64,000 nucleotides of DNA from Nomia melanderi (Eukaryota > Arthropoda > Insecta > Hymenoptera > Halictidae): positions 8,003,501-8,067,500 of the forward strand of contig NC_135007.1 of the NCBI RefSeq assembly GCF_051020985.1. The letters run 5' to 3'. How positions within the stretch are numbered: the stretch's first letter is position 1; each line of letters starts with the position of its first letter. The notes below the pieces were generated by a model. That model had not been told where the DNA came from. It made no database searches and saw only the letters and a program-made list of their open reading frames with translations. Positions 61,936 to 64,000 of this stretch are shown piece by piece. Made by a program: the position numbers and the translations under genes.

Positions 61936-64000
61936 CTGACGGAAAACTGTGTATTAATAATTGGTCAATGGGACCGTTGGATCGTAGTACATGTGCTGCG
62001 ATGCCGGCTAAACGAGCTCGTAAACCGAAATTGGTTCAAGAGTTTATTTCGCAGGATTCTACACGGTGACTTCGACGTTGCTTTATTCGTTTTCAACGTG
62101 GTGTAAATGGATTGTGTGCCTATAAGTTGGACAATGTTGTGTAGTAGCAATTTTGATGGAATCGAGGGTTGTAGAGTGTTCTGGTGAATGTAGATGTTTT
62201 AGTAATTCATTAAGACTGAATAAAATTGAAGTGTGGAGTTAATTATAGTTTGGTTACATTTTCAGATTATTGATTAAACATTCACTCATAGTGATTCCTT
62301 TAGTTTGGATTTTCATTTTATGCGGGTAACAGATTTTTGTGAACCAAATTGCGACTGGCAACGTATGAGGTAATAGGACGTAAACCTTCTCGAATCTCGC
62401 TGAAGCATCTTCTGCGATGTTATGTATTATCTTTTAGAGCAATAAAGTAAAATATCCTATTCTTGGTTCTTGGTCTGAATACAGCTGAGTGCTTCTGTTT
62501 ATAACCCCGTCATCGATATTTTATCGATGCCGGTTTTACTGTTGCTCGTGTCATGTATTCAAATCGCTTGAATACAGTCAGTGTTCTAGTCCTATTTTAC
62601 GTGTGGTAAGTTGCATAAAATATAGTCCCTCATCGAAAATCGATACGTTACATTACGTCGTAGTATAATGTTATTCAAGCTATTTTGGTAATATAGCTGC
62701 CGCGCATAGCTTTCACTACGTAGCGACAGTAATATCGAAGTAATCTGTTATTCATGACATAAATGGATTGTATATTAGTATTCTCAGTAATAAAAGCAAA
62801 TAAATCACGTTAAACGCTGGAGCACTGAACATAATTGCGAACTGTATACATGGAGTAATGTCTTTGCTTATGCTGTAACTTCTGTTAATGTTATAATTGT
62901 TGGCAAAGTAATGTAATTTCTCACACACGAATTTTCGATTGATTTGTGTTCAGTAAAATTACGAAATTCATTGTTAATAATAAGATACACCTAGCGTCAA
63001 ATATTATTAAAATCTGCATTTTGCAGGTCATAAAGTTCCCTAATTTCGCGAACGTTTGTAATCTAACGATAAAGATCTATTTGAGAAACGTATGTGCCCG
63101 TTAATATTTGTTACTGTCCCGCTAACTTTCGCACTGTGACTATTTCACTAGTAGAACAATCTCCATTTTAAAAGTACCTTTCCGAAGACATTAATAGTAC
63201 TATTTAACTTCTACCGGGAACTTCCCTTAACTTTTTCAATATGGCGGCGCTCGAAACTAAAACCGCCCGCTACGTATGAAATCGGGAAAGTTACCGTCAT
63301 ACGGGCCATCCCGTGCCAAATCGATCACTTCTTGCACCCGATGTCAGGAATTCTGATGCAATTGAATTACGATGCATTGCGCGTGAAATTAGAGGTGATT
63401 ACAGTGTCGCCGTTTCCTCGTTCCAAATTTATTCAAAAAGTTAGAGACCGCAGAATTTGCAACTCCGTTTGAATTTTCATCAGAAATCTACAGAAACTTA
63501 ATTTATAGCTTAAATTGTATCTCGTCAATTTAATTCTCACTACCGTATACATATACGTTTATACCACACTACATATACACTGCCGATCAAAAGTTTAGAA
63601 CCATTTGATATGTGAAATATATCAAATAAAATAATAAACATTGTATAATTTCATATTTGACTAATACACATATGTTTCTACTCTTTTATCACGCACACAA
63701 ATTCTAATAAAACTAGTTTACAAAAAATGGAACTTCTTCTAACCGATGTATTGGCCCCAAACTTTTGCAGACAGTGTATATACATCGCATACATTTATTA
63801 TACAAATTTCATGTAAATTACATTACAAACGGAACCTAAATTAACTTTTACAAATTGAAAATCATTCAAGAAATAAAAGAGCTATGTTCCATTCTTTCTC
63901 ATATTGTCCAATAAAATTAAAACGGAAGAGTAATCCACAAGAAACTAATTTCGCCCAATTATAACGTGCAAAATGCAAAAACCAAACTCGCTCGGGTGCT
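61936..64000. other. PLC-epsilon intron running off the right edge
   Basis: About 2 kb upstream (in gene direction) of the first visible PLC-epsilon exon, without a supported exon on either strand. It carries an 8-bp-stem perfect hairpin at 62511-62529 (CATCGATA-TTT-TATCGATG) and the Tc1-type MITE at 63574-63782. Since the phase at 61935 requires further upstream coding exons, this is most likely intron. Confidence 0.65.
63574..63782. mobile_element. Tc1/mariner-type MITE, about 209 bp
   Basis: The left end ACACTGCCGATCAAAAGTTT is followed by AGAACCA. The right end, read inward, is ACACTGTCTGCAAAAGTTT followed by GGGGCCA. The CACTG...CAAAAGTTTGG pattern is the classic Tc1-like terminal repeat. 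Both ends sit in TA-rich sequence compatible with a TA target duplication. There is no reading frame, so it is non-autonomous. Confidence 0.8.

Noticed and set aside
1..64000. CRISPR arrays, rRNA genes, bacterial operons or phage
   Set aside because: No regularly spaced direct repeats, no rRNA-like sequence, and all recognised genes have eukaryotic introns.

Overview
The window is an animal nuclear genome segment. It has AT-rich intergenic and intronic DNA, short phase-consistent exons bounded by GT..AG introns, AATAAA-type poly(A) signals, and no operons or ribosome-binding sites. The protein families and exon sizes fit an insect. A phospholipase C-epsilon gene and an N-acetylneuraminate lyase gene, neither of which I recall in Drosophila, suggest a non-dipteran, and a hymenopteran such as a bee, wasp or ant is my best guess. 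That last step is inference, not a placement.

Layout. Positions 1-20277 hold no exon I can support; this is upstream or intronic DNA with short transposon relics and a GC/CpG-rich island at about 14400-15665. On the plus strand, 20278-26756 carries the last six exons of a PTB-SH2 adaptor gene (EGFR-adaptor-like), whose 3' UTR probably runs to about 28840. Tail to tail with it on the minus strand is a complete seven-exon DCAF13/Sof1 gene (29194-31001). Next come a plus-strand UPF0389/FAM162-type mitochondrial membrane protein (32506-33123), a minus-strand MIX23/CCDC58 gene (33781-34712) and a minus-strand N-acetylneuraminate lyase gene (35430-37362, possibly starting at 37479). Positions 37480-48561 are about 11 kb without a supported coding exon. 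From 48562 to beyond the right edge, the minus strand carries the C-terminal 11 exons (1466 residues) of phospholipase C epsilon: PH-like region, EF region, catalytic X and Y halves, C2 and two Ras-association domains. Its N-terminal part, where the family has a RasGEF domain, lies outside the window.

The two large genes encode signalling proteins of the receptor tyrosine kinase/Ras world. The cluster between them serves ribosome biogenesis (DCAF13), mitochondria (FAM162-like and MIX23) and sialic-acid catabolism (NPL). Nothing suggests these genes form one pathway.

The main non-genic content is small non-autonomous transposons. Four have terminal inverted repeats, three of them between intact TTAA duplications (piggyBac-like MITEs). 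There is also a Tc1/mariner-type MITE plus an orphan end, a roughly 200-bp hairpin element, an exact 91-bp tandem duplication and a minisatellite inside a PLC-epsilon intron. I found no convincing new biological system. The best leads are the TTAA element family, the altered active-site segment of the lyase, and the long gene-free block next to PLC-epsilon.
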